This document shows, piece by piece, positions 33,848 to 42,559 of a stretch of 64,000 nucleotides of DNA. The DNA comes from SHAN690 sp041391765. Its GTDB lineage: Bacteria; Bacteroidota; Bacteroidia; Flavobacteriales_G; Salibacteraceae. The notes beneath the pieces were generated by a model. The model was not told the origin of the DNA. It made no database searches and saw only the letters and a program-made list of their open reading frames with translations. Position numbers and translations under genes: made by a program. The DNA lies in NCBI GenBank assembly GCA_041391765.1, contig JAWKNJ010000016.1, positions 62,001 through 126,000 on the forward strand, written 5' to 3'. Each line of letters opens with the position of its first letter. Positions within the stretch are counted from its first letter, which is position 1.

Positions 33848-35320
33848 ATGAAGACAACCTACCTAAGTATCGTCAGCGCCTTCGTTTCCCTGGTCGCTGT
33901 TTCCCAAACCGCTCAAACATATAAAGGACCATATTCCACGGGCTTTGCTGAATACACATACACCGAAAACGCGCAGCTGCAGCGCTTGATGAACGGGCGA
34001 TTTTCTTTTGCGGATACGATTACCGTTGAAGGTCGAGGAGAGTGTGATTTTAAGATGAGCGGTGGGTTTCGTGATGACAAGAAAATGGGGCCATGGGTAG
34101 CCTCCGTGAAAGCGTTAGACAACTCGAGCAATGAGACGGTTACTGGACCGTATTTAAACGGTCAAAAATCAGGTTTGTGGACACACCGATTAACAGTTGG
34201 TGAGGTGGACATAAAAACGGCTAGTGCGTCATTTAATCGAGGTATTTTCAAGGCTGCTTTTGCCTATCACTATGGTCCAACAGAACCCATCGCTGATCAT
34301 AAGGTGTTGGACGTGACTGGAAGTTTTGACGACAAAGGAAAGTTTGACGGAGAGTGGAAGGTTTCATATGCTGATATGAACGGAGCACAATTCGAAGATG
34401 TTCTTCGGTTTCAACACGGAGTAATGACGTTTCGAGTGAAGCGAGCTGTTGACTCAGGCAAGGAACTCGAACGATTTGAAGATGACAAGCTGGCGACAGC
34501 ATTCTTCGCCAACATGAACAAGTTAGATTCAAGTTCAATTGTGGATGATAAGAAATACGGCATTCGAGCAAAAGCAACGAAGCATGAAATCATTGTTCCC
34601 CTGATGAAGGCGTGGATCGAAACGGATAAGCCGATGCTGGGAAATACCTATGCGGCATCTATCCCGACAGCGATTATTAACAAAGGCGAAGTGGCGGATC
34701 CTGCTTATTTGATGGCGGAGGCGGAGATCATTGATTGGAAAGAAACGCCAAAAGGAAAGGCCGAGTGGGAAGAGCAGCAAAGAATATTGAAGGAATATAA
34801 CGCTAAGATCAAAGAGGCTGATGCAGCTTTAGCTGGCAAGCAATTGGAAGAGTCTCTCCGTTTGTATCGACTCGCTTCTACTATTAAGAAAGACGAAACC
34901 TATCCGGGTGAGCAAGTGAAGGTAGTGGAAGACATGATCAAGGTTCGAAACCGCAGAAACAAGCTGGTGGAATCGGTGAACGAAAAGGCGGAGAAGTGGG
35001 ATAGCGAAAACAAGAAAATCATGGCGAACGAGGAATTTGCCAAGAAACAGAAGCACCTATTCGAGGCTTATGGCTTGGGTTATGACTACCTGAATCGAAA
35101 GCTTAGAGGTGATCACTCCAAAGTTCAGTCGAACATCTCAAACAACCTGATCGACAACATTGAGATATCGGAGCTCGAAGCCTATGAATCAGACTTAGTT
35201 TCCGCATTGAGCTTCCAAACCAAAACTACGGGCTGGATAGGTAAAGAATCAAAGGATTTGGAGAAAGAGCTTAAGAAGCTCGAGACTCCGAAGGAGATTG
35301 TGGAGCGGTTGGATAAATGA
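33848..35320 (+). CDS. Secreted/periplasmic protein with MORN-like N-terminal region and coiled-coil C-terminal half
   Basis: 490 aa, family not recognised. A signal peptide (about 1-20, ending VAVSQTAQ) is followed by MORN-like units such as GPYLNGQKSGLWTHR and KFDGEWKVSY (about 60-190). Residues about 300-480 are rich in Lys, Glu and Ala with heptad-like spacing (EWEEQQRILKEYNAKIKEAD), suggesting coiled coils or TPR-like helices. The protein probably acts in the periplasm or at the surface. The bases before the start contain TTTG (33811) and TATAATTG (33836), a possible promoter so close to the ATG that transcripts would be almost leaderless. Confidence 0.7.
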   Translation: MKTTYLSIVSAFVSLVAVSQTAQTYKGPYSTGFAEYTYTENAQLQRLMNGRFSFADTITVEGRGECDFKMSGGFRDDKKMGPWVASVKALDNSSNETVTGPYLNGQKSGLWTHRLTVGEVDIKTASASFNRGIFKAAFAYHYGPTEPIADHKVLDVTGSFDDKGKFDGEWKVSYADMNGAQFEDVLRFQHGVMTFRVKRAVDSGKELERFEDDKLATAFFANMNKLDSSSIVDDKKYGIRAKATKHEIIVPLMKAWIETDKPMLGNTYAASIPTAIINKGEVADPAYLMAEAEIIDWKETPKGKAEWEEQQRILKEYNAKIKEADAALAGKQLEESLRLYRLASTIKKDETYPGEQVKVVEDMIKVRNRRNKLVESVNEKAEKWDSENKKIMANEEFAKKQKHLFEAYGLGYDYLNRKLRGDHSKVQSNISNNLIDNIEISELEAYESDLVSALSFQTKTTGWIGKESKDLEKELKKLETPKEIVERLDK

Positions 35321-35327
35321 TCAGACC

Positions 35328-35351
35328 TGATTTGATCGACTAACCAAATCA
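35328..35351 (+). terminator. Candidate hairpin after the MORN-like gene
   Basis: Perfect 7-bp arms TGATTTG (35328-35334) and CAAATCA (35345-35351) with a 10-base loop, eight bases after the stop codon. It is AT-rich and has no following U-run, so termination is only plausible. Confidence 0.3.
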
Positions 35352-35391
35352 CAAGAACCAACGTCCATTGGGTTAACAAAACCTTACGACT

Positions 35392-36114
35392 ATGGTCAAG
35401 ATGCGAAGTAGCCTGTGGATAGTTTTGGCTCTTCCATTCATACACTCATGTCACCAAACCCCAACTGCCTGTTTTGATATTTTACCGAATGAACCCATAA
35501 AGGGCGAAACAGTTATGTTTTTCAACTGTTCGGATCATGACAAAGGTTATACTTTGGTTTATGGAGATGGCACGGCCGAGGAGGGAGGTAAATCACACAT
35601 TTATGATCGAGCCGGGGTGTTTTACCCTGAAATTCGAGTAGAAAATGGTGACAAAGAGGATGAATTGTCAACGGAGCTTCGAGTGGCCAAGATTGGCCTA
35701 AAATCGATTAGGGTCAATTCATTCAAGATTGACGGAAAGCAATTGAGTTATGGCTTGAAATACGTCAAGTTGACATCCGATAGTTCAGTGATTGCCAGTG
35801 GCTCTGCGATTCGCAAAGGGCGATTTCTCTCTATAGCTGGCCCCGTGTCTGAGGATACAATTTCTCACAGGGATGTCACTCCTATGTCTGAGTTGGTCAT
35901 GAATGTTGGATACTATCAATTAGTGATCGACAGCTCTTCCGATCGCATAGTCGCAGAAGAGGTCAATATGCAGTTGCTGCCGGCATTCCCCGTTGATTTG
36001 AGATCGAACGAAGTTTACACCGACTTCAAATTTGTCTCCGAACAATACGAAATGTCCGTTGACATGGAGTTTGGTCGGTTATACTTTGAACCGGCTGGTA
36101 TTTACCCGAATTGA
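35392..36114 (+). CDS. Lipoprotein with a PKD-like domain
   Basis: 240 aa. The leader MVKMRSSLWIVLALPFIHSC ends in a lipobox with the lipidated Cys at 20, so export and lipid anchoring are likely; a second ATG at 35401 would also work. Residues about 25-95 resemble a PKD/Ig-like fold (ACFDILPNEPIKGETVMFFN, LVYGDGTAEEGGKSHIYDRA, AGVFYPEIRVENG), common in Bacteroidota surface proteins. The rest is beta-rich without known motifs. The gene ends 4 bases before the next, T9SS-sorted protein, so the two are probably made together and may act together at the surface. Confidence 0.75.
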   Translation: MVKMRSSLWIVLALPFIHSCHQTPTACFDILPNEPIKGETVMFFNCSDHDKGYTLVYGDGTAEEGGKSHIYDRAGVFYPEIRVENGDKEDELSTELRVAKIGLKSIRVNSFKIDGKQLSYGLKYVKLTSDSSVIASGSAIRKGRFLSIAGPVSEDTISHRDVTPMSELVMNVGYYQLVIDSSSDRIVAEEVNMQLLPAFPVDLRSNEVYTDFKFVSEQYEMSVDMEFGRLYFEPAGIYPN

Positions 36115-36118
36115 AAAG

Positions 36119-37657
36119 ATGAGAACATTTCGACTTTATATGATCTCAGCAGTATGGCTCATGGCCAATGTGACTTTCGGGCAAAGCTGGCAGCCGTTGG
36201 TGCTCAACTCAGGACAGCTTTACATGTCGGAATCCACCATTGCAACACCTGAACCAATGGTTAGTTTCAGATCGGGAGAGCTTCTTCCAATGGAAATTTC
36301 CAGAATCGAGGAAAACTTGACTGATACCCTCTTGTGGCCACTCACGATGAATGGCTGTGACATACGAGACAAGAATTCATCATGTTTTCAAGAAGGACAC
36401 AGCGGAACGTGCTCCGATACTTTTTCCTGGGCTGGTTTTCCGCTGATCAAGAATGCCGCTGGGTGGAGGTTTGTAAACCACCGAGATGATACCATTCGTT
36501 TTCTAAATGGCTTGCCACAATTCGACACGATATTGATTCAGAATGATACTGCTTATATGATTCACAAAGTGTCAGTCGAAGAAGCTACTCTTTTTGGAAT
36601 TCAGGATTCGATCATTACATACACTATAAGTGCATATGTTGACTCAATTGCGCTCGCTTCTAATAAGTGGCAAAATGATACGTTGACCCTCAGCAAATCG
36701 TATGGATTTGTTCGAATGCCATCGTGGTATTTATTTCCTGGATATGAAGCTTGGTTCAATTTGTCCGAATACAATTTACACACGGATATTTCCTTCAATG
36801 GAGTCTATTCGTATCAGGTTGGGGACATCATGCACCAGGAACTCGAATGGGTAGATGGGGGACAGGGAGGTGATTCATATAAAAAGAAAGAGCTCAGGCA
36901 GTGCGTTGTTTCGGAAATCGAAGAAGGAGAGTTCAATCGCTTCAAACTAGACTGCGTGGTTGAAAAAACAATCACTCAGTATTTGAGCAAAGGCGATGGT
37001 TCATTGCCTGACACGACTTGGACGACCGTTTCTCAAAGTGACTACTGGCTGGCGCATTCGTCTTCATCCATTTATGGGAACTGGGACTCGGAAGCCTTGT
37101 ATTATTTTGAACCAGTGAATATCAAGAAGAGCACAGCGCTTTCGAATAGTGTTGATAGCCTATTGGTTCATTGGGAAGATTTTGACCACGGTGATTACTC
37201 CGATTCGATCTGTCCTCTTGTGCAGAGTGTTTTTGAAGGACGCTTTGGATCACAAATGACCATCCTTGCGGGAATAGGGGAAAAGAATAACTCTAAATGG
37301 GAGTTTAGTGGGTTTCCCGTTACATGGTATCAGACTCGCAGCCGAAAACTGCTCTATTACAAAGGTCAAAATGCAGAGTATGGTAAGCCATCAGCACCTA
37401 TCGGGATAGATGAAATAAATGAACACGACATTATGGTAAGCCCGAACCCAACGACTGGTCTGCTGAGAATTCATACGACTGGGATAATAGGTCGGGTTGA
37501 GCTTTATAACCTTTCAGGTCAACGGTTGCGGGAGAATAGTTGGATCATCGATGAAACAGGTCAAATTGATCTTGGGACTCTGTCTATGGGAGTTTATTTT
37601 ATTTCAATCATTACGGATCAAGGAGAGTACTCGGAAAAAATAGTGAAGCAAGACTGA
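36119..37657 (+). CDS. Secreted protein with T9SS type A sorting domain
   Basis: 512 aa from the ATG at 36119, chosen because a signal peptide starts there (MRTFRLYMISAVWLMANVTF) and because the upstream open frame lies inside the lipoprotein gene. The last 75 or so residues are a Por secretion (type A) sorting domain: MVSPNPTTGLLRIH, VELYNLSGQRL, LSMGVYFISI and SEKIVKQD. The protein should be exported by Sec, crossed over the outer membrane by T9SS and cleaved there. The central 420 residues are Asp/Ser/Trp-rich and beta-like with no recognised enzyme motif. Confidence 0.85.
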   Translation: MRTFRLYMISAVWLMANVTFGQSWQPLVLNSGQLYMSESTIATPEPMVSFRSGELLPMEISRIEENLTDTLLWPLTMNGCDIRDKNSSCFQEGHSGTCSDTFSWAGFPLIKNAAGWRFVNHRDDTIRFLNGLPQFDTILIQNDTAYMIHKVSVEEATLFGIQDSIITYTISAYVDSIALASNKWQNDTLTLSKSYGFVRMPSWYLFPGYEAWFNLSEYNLHTDISFNGVYSYQVGDIMHQELEWVDGGQGGDSYKKKELRQCVVSEIEEGEFNRFKLDCVVEKTITQYLSKGDGSLPDTTWTTVSQSDYWLAHSSSSIYGNWDSEALYYFEPVNIKKSTALSNSVDSLLVHWEDFDHGDYSDSICPLVQSVFEGRFGSQMTILAGIGEKNNSKWEFSGFPVTWYQTRSRKLLYYKGQNAEYGKPSAPIGIDEINEHDIMVSPNPTTGLLRIHTTGIIGRVELYNLSGQRLRENSWIIDETGQIDLGTLSMGVYFISIITDQGEYSEKIVKQD

Positions 37658-37660
37658 TAG

Positions 37661-38881
37661 TCACTTCCCCGGCTTCAAATCCACATACTTTTCCACCTGT
37701 GACCAAAATCCTGGATAGGACTTCGAAACCACCATAGGGTCGAGAATGGTAAGTTCGTTCACTACTAGGCTCAAGCAAGCGGCCGACATTGCCATTCTAT
37801 GATCTGAATATGTTTCAATCGGTTCAATTGACTCAGGTCGTTGGGTAGGTTCTATTTCCATGGAATGACCCATTACGCGGCAAAAGGTTCCCAGTTTCGC
37901 AAGTTCATTTTGCAAGGCAGAAATACGGTCGGTCTCTTTCAAACGGAGGTTGTCGAGGCCGTTGAACATGAACTTGATTTGCGAAGCAGCTGCTGCAAAT
38001 GCTGCGGGCTGCACCAAGTCGGGATGGTTCCTGAAGTTCCATTCGATGTGCTCTTGTTTCGATCCGCCTTTCGTGACTTCTAAGCCAGCTTCTGTAAACT
38101 GACCTTTTATTCCAAATTGAGCGAACAAGTCCAGCGCGGCCCTGTCCCCTTGAATGCTTTTATCAGTTAGGTTTTTCAGCACCAAATTGGATTTACGTGC
38201 CAGCGATGCAAAAGCCATCCAAAACGCGGCTGCGCTCCAATCTTGCTCTACGTAGTATCCATTTGAACGATATCTGCCGGGCTTGATTTCAATGCGATCG
38301 CTTTCGATTTTTACCTGAGCCCCACAGCTTTCCATCAATGACTGGGTCATTTTGATGTAAGGCCGACTTAGCGAGTCGCCTTGGATTTCAATGATCAAAG
38401 GTTGGGGCAGGGTAGGGCCGACCAGCATGAGCGCTGTGATGAATTGACTACTGATATTGCCGGCTACTTTCACCGTTCCGCCCTGAAGTCTGCGTCCTTC
38501 AATGTGCAACGGAGGATATCCTTCTTTTTCCAAATAAGTGATGGAAGCTCCCAAATCGCGCAAAGCGTCTACCAGAATTTTGATGGGGCGCTCTTTCATG
38601 CGATCCGAACCTGTCAATATTTTTTCTCCGGGTTGAGAAGCATAATACGCTGTCAGAAAGCGCATAGCGGTTCCTGCCGGACCGACATCGGTGATGAGGT
38701 CGTTTCGCTCCAACGCTTGTTGCATGATGATCGTGTCATCAGCTTTGCTGAGATTTTCGATCTTAAACGGCTTCTGGGCTAAAGCCTGAATGATTAGAAC
38801 CCTATTGCTGATACTCTTCGATGCCGGCAAGTCTATGCTGCCTTTCAGGGAGTGGGTTTTGGCTCGTAGGGTAAATTTCAT
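37661..38881 (-). CDS. aroA: 3-phosphoshikimate 1-carboxyvinyltransferase (EPSP synthase)
   Basis: 406 aa, slightly shorter than the usual 425-430. It catalyses the PEP-dependent sixth step of the shikimate pathway. Key motifs: LPASKSISNRVLIIQALA near the N terminus (substrate-binding Lys/Ser/Arg), GPAGTAMRFLTAYYA (PEP loop), GSDRMKERPIKILVDAL, ISSQFITALMLVGP, LKETDRISALQNELAKLG and YSDHRMAMSAA. It is last in the operon hpt-adk-obgE-(membrane protein)-aroB-aroA and overlaps aroB by 4 bases. Confidence 0.95.
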   Translation of the reverse strand: MKFTLRAKTHSLKGSIDLPASKSISNRVLIIQALAQKPFKIENLSKADDTIIMQQALERNDLITDVGPAGTAMRFLTAYYASQPGEKILTGSDRMKERPIKILVDALRDLGASITYLEKEGYPPLHIEGRRLQGGTVKVAGNISSQFITALMLVGPTLPQPLIIEIQGDSLSRPYIKMTQSLMESCGAQVKIESDRIEIKPGRYRSNGYYVEQDWSAAAFWMAFASLARKSNLVLKNLTDKSIQGDRAALDLFAQFGIKGQFTEAGLEVTKGGSKQEHIEWNFRNHPDLVQPAAFAAAASQIKFMFNGLDNLRLKETDRISALQNELAKLGTFCRVMGHSMEIEPTQRPESIEPIETYSDHRMAMSAACLSLVVNELTILDPMVVSKSYPGFWSQVEKYVDLKPGK

Positions 38882-39924
38882 GCAGCGAATTGCCTTTGGG
38901 CAAAGTCAACGGCTTCGAAGATTTGCACTTCACTCACCTCAACTTTGACCTTAGGTTCACCAATATTAGCAATCAGCGAGCATCTTATTTTTCCTCCGGA
39001 GTTCTTTTTGTCGCTTTGCGCGTGTTTTACAATCGATTCAGCATGAATGCGATTTGAAATCGCAAAAATCGATCGGATGTAAGCGGAGATTTGTTTCAAA
39101 TTTCGCTCTGATAGCGCTCGCAATTTCACAGAAAGGTAGGCCTCGGCAACCATTCCAAAGGCAATGGCTTCTCCGTGTAACAATGGAAGGTTTTGTAGGT
39201 GAGACTCAGTTTCTAAGGCATGGCCAACGGTGTGGCCAAAGTTGAGGGCATGACGCTCATTGAGGTCATTGGGATCCGATTGAACAATCTTCAGTTTGAT
39301 CTGTGCGCTCTGATCAATAATTCGCTGATCTTTTGCGTATGATTTCCAATTACCGGTGATCAATTCGCTCCAGAGTTTTGGATCCGCAATGAGTGCGTGT
39401 TTTATTGTTTCAGCAAAACCGCTTCGCAGTTGATTTTCAGGAAGTGTATTTAGAAAGTGCGCATCAATCAATACTGCCACAGCAGGGTAGAAGGTGCCGA
39501 TCTGGTTTTTAACATCCAGCAGGTTTATTCCTGTTTTACCACCCAAAGCAGCATCACACATGGCGAGATTCGTGGTGGGAACATTGATTAATCGAATCCC
39601 GCGCTTAAATGTGCTGGCAGCAAATCCGCTTAAGTCGCTCACTTGGCCGCCTCCCAATGAAATGAGAATCGAATCGCGGTCAATGCCTAACTCTAACATA
39701 CGCTGCCAGATGAATTGGCATTGCGTCAAATCCTTGTGTGATTCACCTGCCTGTATTTGCAACACGATCGGATTTATATCCGTCAAATAGTTCTTTTGAA
39801 AATAGGGTAGGCAATGAATTGAAGTGTTTTCGTCACAAATGACAACCCAGCTGGACACTGCTCCCAAGCGGGCGCGTAATTCCGACCATTGTTCCGGATA
39901 GATTAGATTGTAGTGTTCATTCAC
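38878..39924 (-). CDS. aroB: 3-dehydroquinate synthase
   Basis: 348 aa. AroB converts DAHP to 3-dehydroquinate with NAD and a divalent metal. Seen: SLGGGQVSDLSGFAASTFKR, INVPTTNLAMCDAALGGKTG, GFAETIKHALI (metal Glu) and LNFGHTVGHALE (metal His). It sits directly before aroA, so two shikimate steps are co-expressed, and its start overlaps the stop of the upstream small membrane-protein gene by 8 bases. Confidence 0.95.
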   Translation of the reverse strand: MNEHYNLIYPEQWSELRARLGAVSSWVVICDENTSIHCLPYFQKNYLTDINPIVLQIQAGESHKDLTQCQFIWQRMLELGIDRDSILISLGGGQVSDLSGFAASTFKRGIRLINVPTTNLAMCDAALGGKTGINLLDVKNQIGTFYPAVAVLIDAHFLNTLPENQLRSGFAETIKHALIADPKLWSELITGNWKSYAKDQRIIDQSAQIKLKIVQSDPNDLNERHALNFGHTVGHALETESHLQNLPLLHGEAIAFGMVAEAYLSVKLRALSERNLKQISAYIRSIFAISNRIHAESIVKHAQSDKKNSGGKIRCSLIANIGEPKVKVEVSEVQIFEAVDFAQRQFAA

Positions 39925-40309
39925 AGGAACAGCTTTTAGGGTTGGTCATATCCCTCATCGCGAGCAATTTCCTGCGCTTTTTATCCCATTCGATTTCGGC
40001 TTCAAGCCTCAACTCATCCTCTGAGAGTGATATCAAATAAATGTATGGATTTCCACCCGGATTCAAACTCTTTGTTTTTGAATTTGTCCAAAGTGAGCTT
40101 AGCTGGTCATCGGTTAATCCGAGACACTCCTGATAACAATGCAATGTTTTTCCGTCCAGAAATATTGAATCCAATCGAATGTCTTCTAGTATGCGTTGCT
40201 CAGGTGTCCAAATGTCCATGTCGCGTGAATCATCACGCCAAAACATGATGACCACAATGATCAGTCCGATGCCAAAACCTGTGAAGTATATTCTAAGCCT
40301 TCTGAACAC
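39917..40309 (-). CDS. Small single-pass membrane protein of unknown function
   Basis: 130 aa, family not recognised. One N-terminal transmembrane helix (about residues 10-24, TGFGIGLIIVVIMFW), then a soluble part with SIFLDGKTLHCYQECLGLTD, GGNPYIYLISLSEDELRLEA, a basic segment, and a Cys pair at the end (CSCE). It fits exactly between obgE and aroB: it starts one base after the obgE stop and ends inside the aroB start, so it is a real coding gene under coupled translation. Its role is unknown. Confidence 0.75.
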   Translation of the reverse strand: MFRRLRIYFTGFGIGLIIVVIMFWRDDSRDMDIWTPEQRILEDIRLDSIFLDGKTLHCYQECLGLTDDQLSSLWTNSKTKSLNPGGNPYIYLISLSEDELRLEAEIEWDKKRRKLLAMRDMTNPKSCSCE

Positions 40310-41335
40310 TTATTCTTCCTTAATGTCCTTGGTGATTGTGTTCCAAAGCAAGTCCTTGAGTTGATCAAGATTTTCGTTGGTCACCGATGAAATGAACAAA
40401 TGCGGCAGTCCTTTAGGGAATGTTTTTGCCACTTCCTTTCTCAATTCCGCATCCAGCATGTCCGATTTTGAAATTACCACAACCCGATCTTTATGCATGA
40501 GCTCGGGATTGTATTGTTCCAACTCGTTTTCAAGAATATGATACTCTTTCAAGTGGTCCTCGCTATCGGCAGGAATCAAAAACAGCAACACTGAGTTACG
40601 CTCAATGTGTCTCAAAAATCGATGCCCAAGTCCCCTTCCTTCACTGGCGCCCTCAATGATTCCGGGGATGTCGGCCATGACGAAAGAGCGTTCATCGCGA
40701 TACGGAACAATTCCCAGATTCGGTACTAATGTGGTAAAGGCATAATCGGCAATTTCCGGCTTTGCAGCAGTGACTGAACTCAACAGTGTTGACTTACCCG
40801 CATTCGGAAAACCCACCAAACCTACATCTGCCAGCACCTTTAGTTCAAGGATGTACCAACCTTCTTTTCCCGGAATACCCGGTTGCGCATAGCGTGGTGT
40901 TTGCTGCGTAGAATTCTTGAAATGCCAATTTCCGAGGCCGCCCTGTCCACCCACAGCCAACACAATTTCTTGCCCGTTTTCTGTCAGCTCAAACAATTGA
41001 TCTCCGGTTTCAGCATCGCGCGCTACGGTTCCAAGCGGAACCTCTAGTATCACATCTTTTCCGCTGGTACCCGTGCTTCTTTGTTTTCCACCCCCTTGAC
41101 CGGAATCGGCCTTGATGTGTTTTCGATATTTCAGGTGAAGAAGTGTCCACAGTTGTTCGTTAGCTCTGAGGATAATATGTCCGCCACGTCCGCCATCGCC
41201 TCCATCAGGCCCGCCTTTCTCAACGAATTTCTCTCTACGGAAATGCACAAATCCTGGCCCGCCATTGCCGCTGGCGCAAAAGATTTTTACATAGTCAACA
41301 AAGTTGCTACCTTGTTCTTTTCTGTTTTTTGACAC
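40310..41335 (-). CDS. obgE: Obg-family ribosome-associated GTPase
   Basis: 341 aa. The N-terminal Obg fold is Gly-rich (NFVDYVKIFCASGNGGPG, GGPDGGDGGRGGHIILR). The GTPase domain has G1 GFPNAGKSTLL, G2-like TTLVPNLG, G3 ADIPGIIEGASEGRGLG and G4 VISKSDM. Obg binds the 50S subunit and links growth rate and (p)ppGpp to ribosome maturation. No C-terminal OCT extension is present. It lies 18 bases downstream of adk. Confidence 0.96.
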   Translation of the reverse strand: MSKNRKEQGSNFVDYVKIFCASGNGGPGFVHFRREKFVEKGGPDGGDGGRGGHIILRANEQLWTLLHLKYRKHIKADSGQGGGKQRSTGTSGKDVILEVPLGTVARDAETGDQLFELTENGQEIVLAVGGQGGLGNWHFKNSTQQTPRYAQPGIPGKEGWYILELKVLADVGLVGFPNAGKSTLLSSVTAAKPEIADYAFTTLVPNLGIVPYRDERSFVMADIPGIIEGASEGRGLGHRFLRHIERNSVLLFLIPADSEDHLKEYHILENELEQYNPELMHKDRVVVISKSDMLDAELRKEVAKTFPKGLPHLFISSVTNENLDQLKDLLWNTITKDIKEE

Positions 41336-41353
41336 GCTAAAATGAACCTATGG

Positions 41354-41929
41354 TTAGGCGTATTGCTCAATGGCTCCGCAAAGTCGATTGAATATTTCAT
41401 CGATGGTTCCAACACCATCCACTTCGCTCAATTTTCCTTGCTGTTGGTAAAAGTCTTTTAATGGAGCGGTTTCTCGATGATAAACACCCAGTCTGTTTCT
41501 GATCACATCTTCATTTGTGTCATCAGCTCTGCCGCTTGTTTTGCCTCGGTTTAATAATCTGGATACTAATTCATCTTCTGGAACGCTCATGCTGAGACAA
41601 GATGTTATGGACGTTCTGTTTTCACTCAATAGCTTGTCAAGTGCTTCAGCTTGAGGAGATGTTCTTGGGAAGCCGTCAAAAATGAACCCATTTGCGCTCG
41701 GATTTTCTTCCACCTTCTGTCGAAGCATGTCCACTGTTATTTCATCAGGAACCAATTCACCACGATCGATGATCGCCTTGGCTTTCATTCCCAGTTCAGT
41801 GCCGTTTTTGATGTTGGCACGGAACAAGTCGCCTGTAGAAATGTGAACCAAGTCATATTTTTTGAGCAGAAGTTCGCTCTGTGTGCCCTTGCCGGCACCT
41901 GGAGGTCCGAATATGACAATGTTGATCAT
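41354..41929 (-). CDS. adk: Adenylate kinase (short, zinc-free lid)
   Basis: 191 aa. P-loop FGPPGAGKGTQSELLLKKY, HISTGDLFRANI, GFIFDGFPRTSPQAEAL, LLNRGKTSGRADDTNEDVIR and YHRETAPL. The short length and the RGKTSGRADD lid mark the short type without a Cys4 zinc lid. It interconverts ATP, AMP and ADP in the cytoplasm. The stop of hpt abuts its start. Confidence 0.96.
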   Translation of the reverse strand: MINIVIFGPPGAGKGTQSELLLKKYDLVHISTGDLFRANIKNGTELGMKAKAIIDRGELVPDEITVDMLRQKVEENPSANGFIFDGFPRTSPQAEALDKLLSENRTSITSCLSMSVPEDELVSRLLNRGKTSGRADDTNEDVIRNRLGVYHRETAPLKDFYQQQGKLSEVDGVGTIDEIFNRLCGAIEQYA

Positions 41930-42463
41930 TTATTTTTCGTTTAAAATGTAAACCTCGGGGATGTTTCGGCCATAACCATTGTAGTCGAGTCCGTATCCGA
42001 GAAGAAACTTGTTTTCGACTTCAAAGCAAACATAGTCAATCGGGTGAGAGTGCAAATAAGCATCTCGCTTGAACAATAGTGTGCAAACCTTGATGGACTT
42101 AGGGTCATACTTTCCGAGAAACTGAAACAAGGCATCGAGCGTGTTGCCCGTGTCAATAATGTCTTCTACGATTACAACATCCCTTCCTTTAATTGGGAGT
42201 TCGCCTGCTTCATGAAATTTGACAACCCCAGTCGTCTCCATTCCCAAGTAAGAAGCGGCCTTCACAAAACCAATTTCGCAATGCGCATTGAACTGCTTCA
42301 TCAGGTCTGAAAAGAACATGAATGAACCATTCAAAACACCTAGAAAAAATGGGTCTTTATCGGAATGGCTTACTATGAGTTCTCGTCCAATCCGTTCCAC
42401 GGCTTCCTCTATTTGGTCGCGGTTGATGTAAGGACGAAATTGCTTGTCTCGGACAGTTATCAT
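41930..42463 (-). CDS. hpt: Hypoxanthine phosphoribosyltransferase
   Basis: 177 aa. The PRPP motif VVIVEDIIDTGNTLDALFQF is diagnostic; GVLNGSFMFFSDLMKQ and the C-terminal DYVCFEVENKFLLGYGLDYN complete the family pattern. It salvages hypoxanthine (and guanine) to IMP/GMP. It heads the hpt-adk-obgE-aroB-aroA operon and has a consensus -7 element just upstream; purK is divergent on the other side. Confidence 0.95.
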   Translation of the reverse strand: MITVRDKQFRPYINRDQIEEAVERIGRELIVSHSDKDPFFLGVLNGSFMFFSDLMKQFNAHCEIGFVKAASYLGMETTGVVKFHEAGELPIKGRDVVIVEDIIDTGNTLDALFQFLGKYDPKSIKVCTLLFKRDAYLHSHPIDYVCFEVENKFLLGYGLDYNGYGRNIPEVYILNEK

Positions 42464-42477
42464 AGCCTAAGGTGGCA

Positions 42478-42485
42478 CAAAGGTA
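42478..42485 (-). promoter_or_regulatory. Candidate -7 promoter element of the hpt operon
   Basis: Reads TACCTTTG on the minus strand, a full match to TAnnTTTG, ending 14 bases before the hpt ATG. A -33 TTTG is not evident at the usual spacing. Confidence 0.4.
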
Positions 42486-42559
42486 GAATTTGGCGTTGCT
42501 CTTTCCTGCACTTATGAACATGATGGACCTTCTTTTTTCAGCTGGAATATCTTCGCGGA

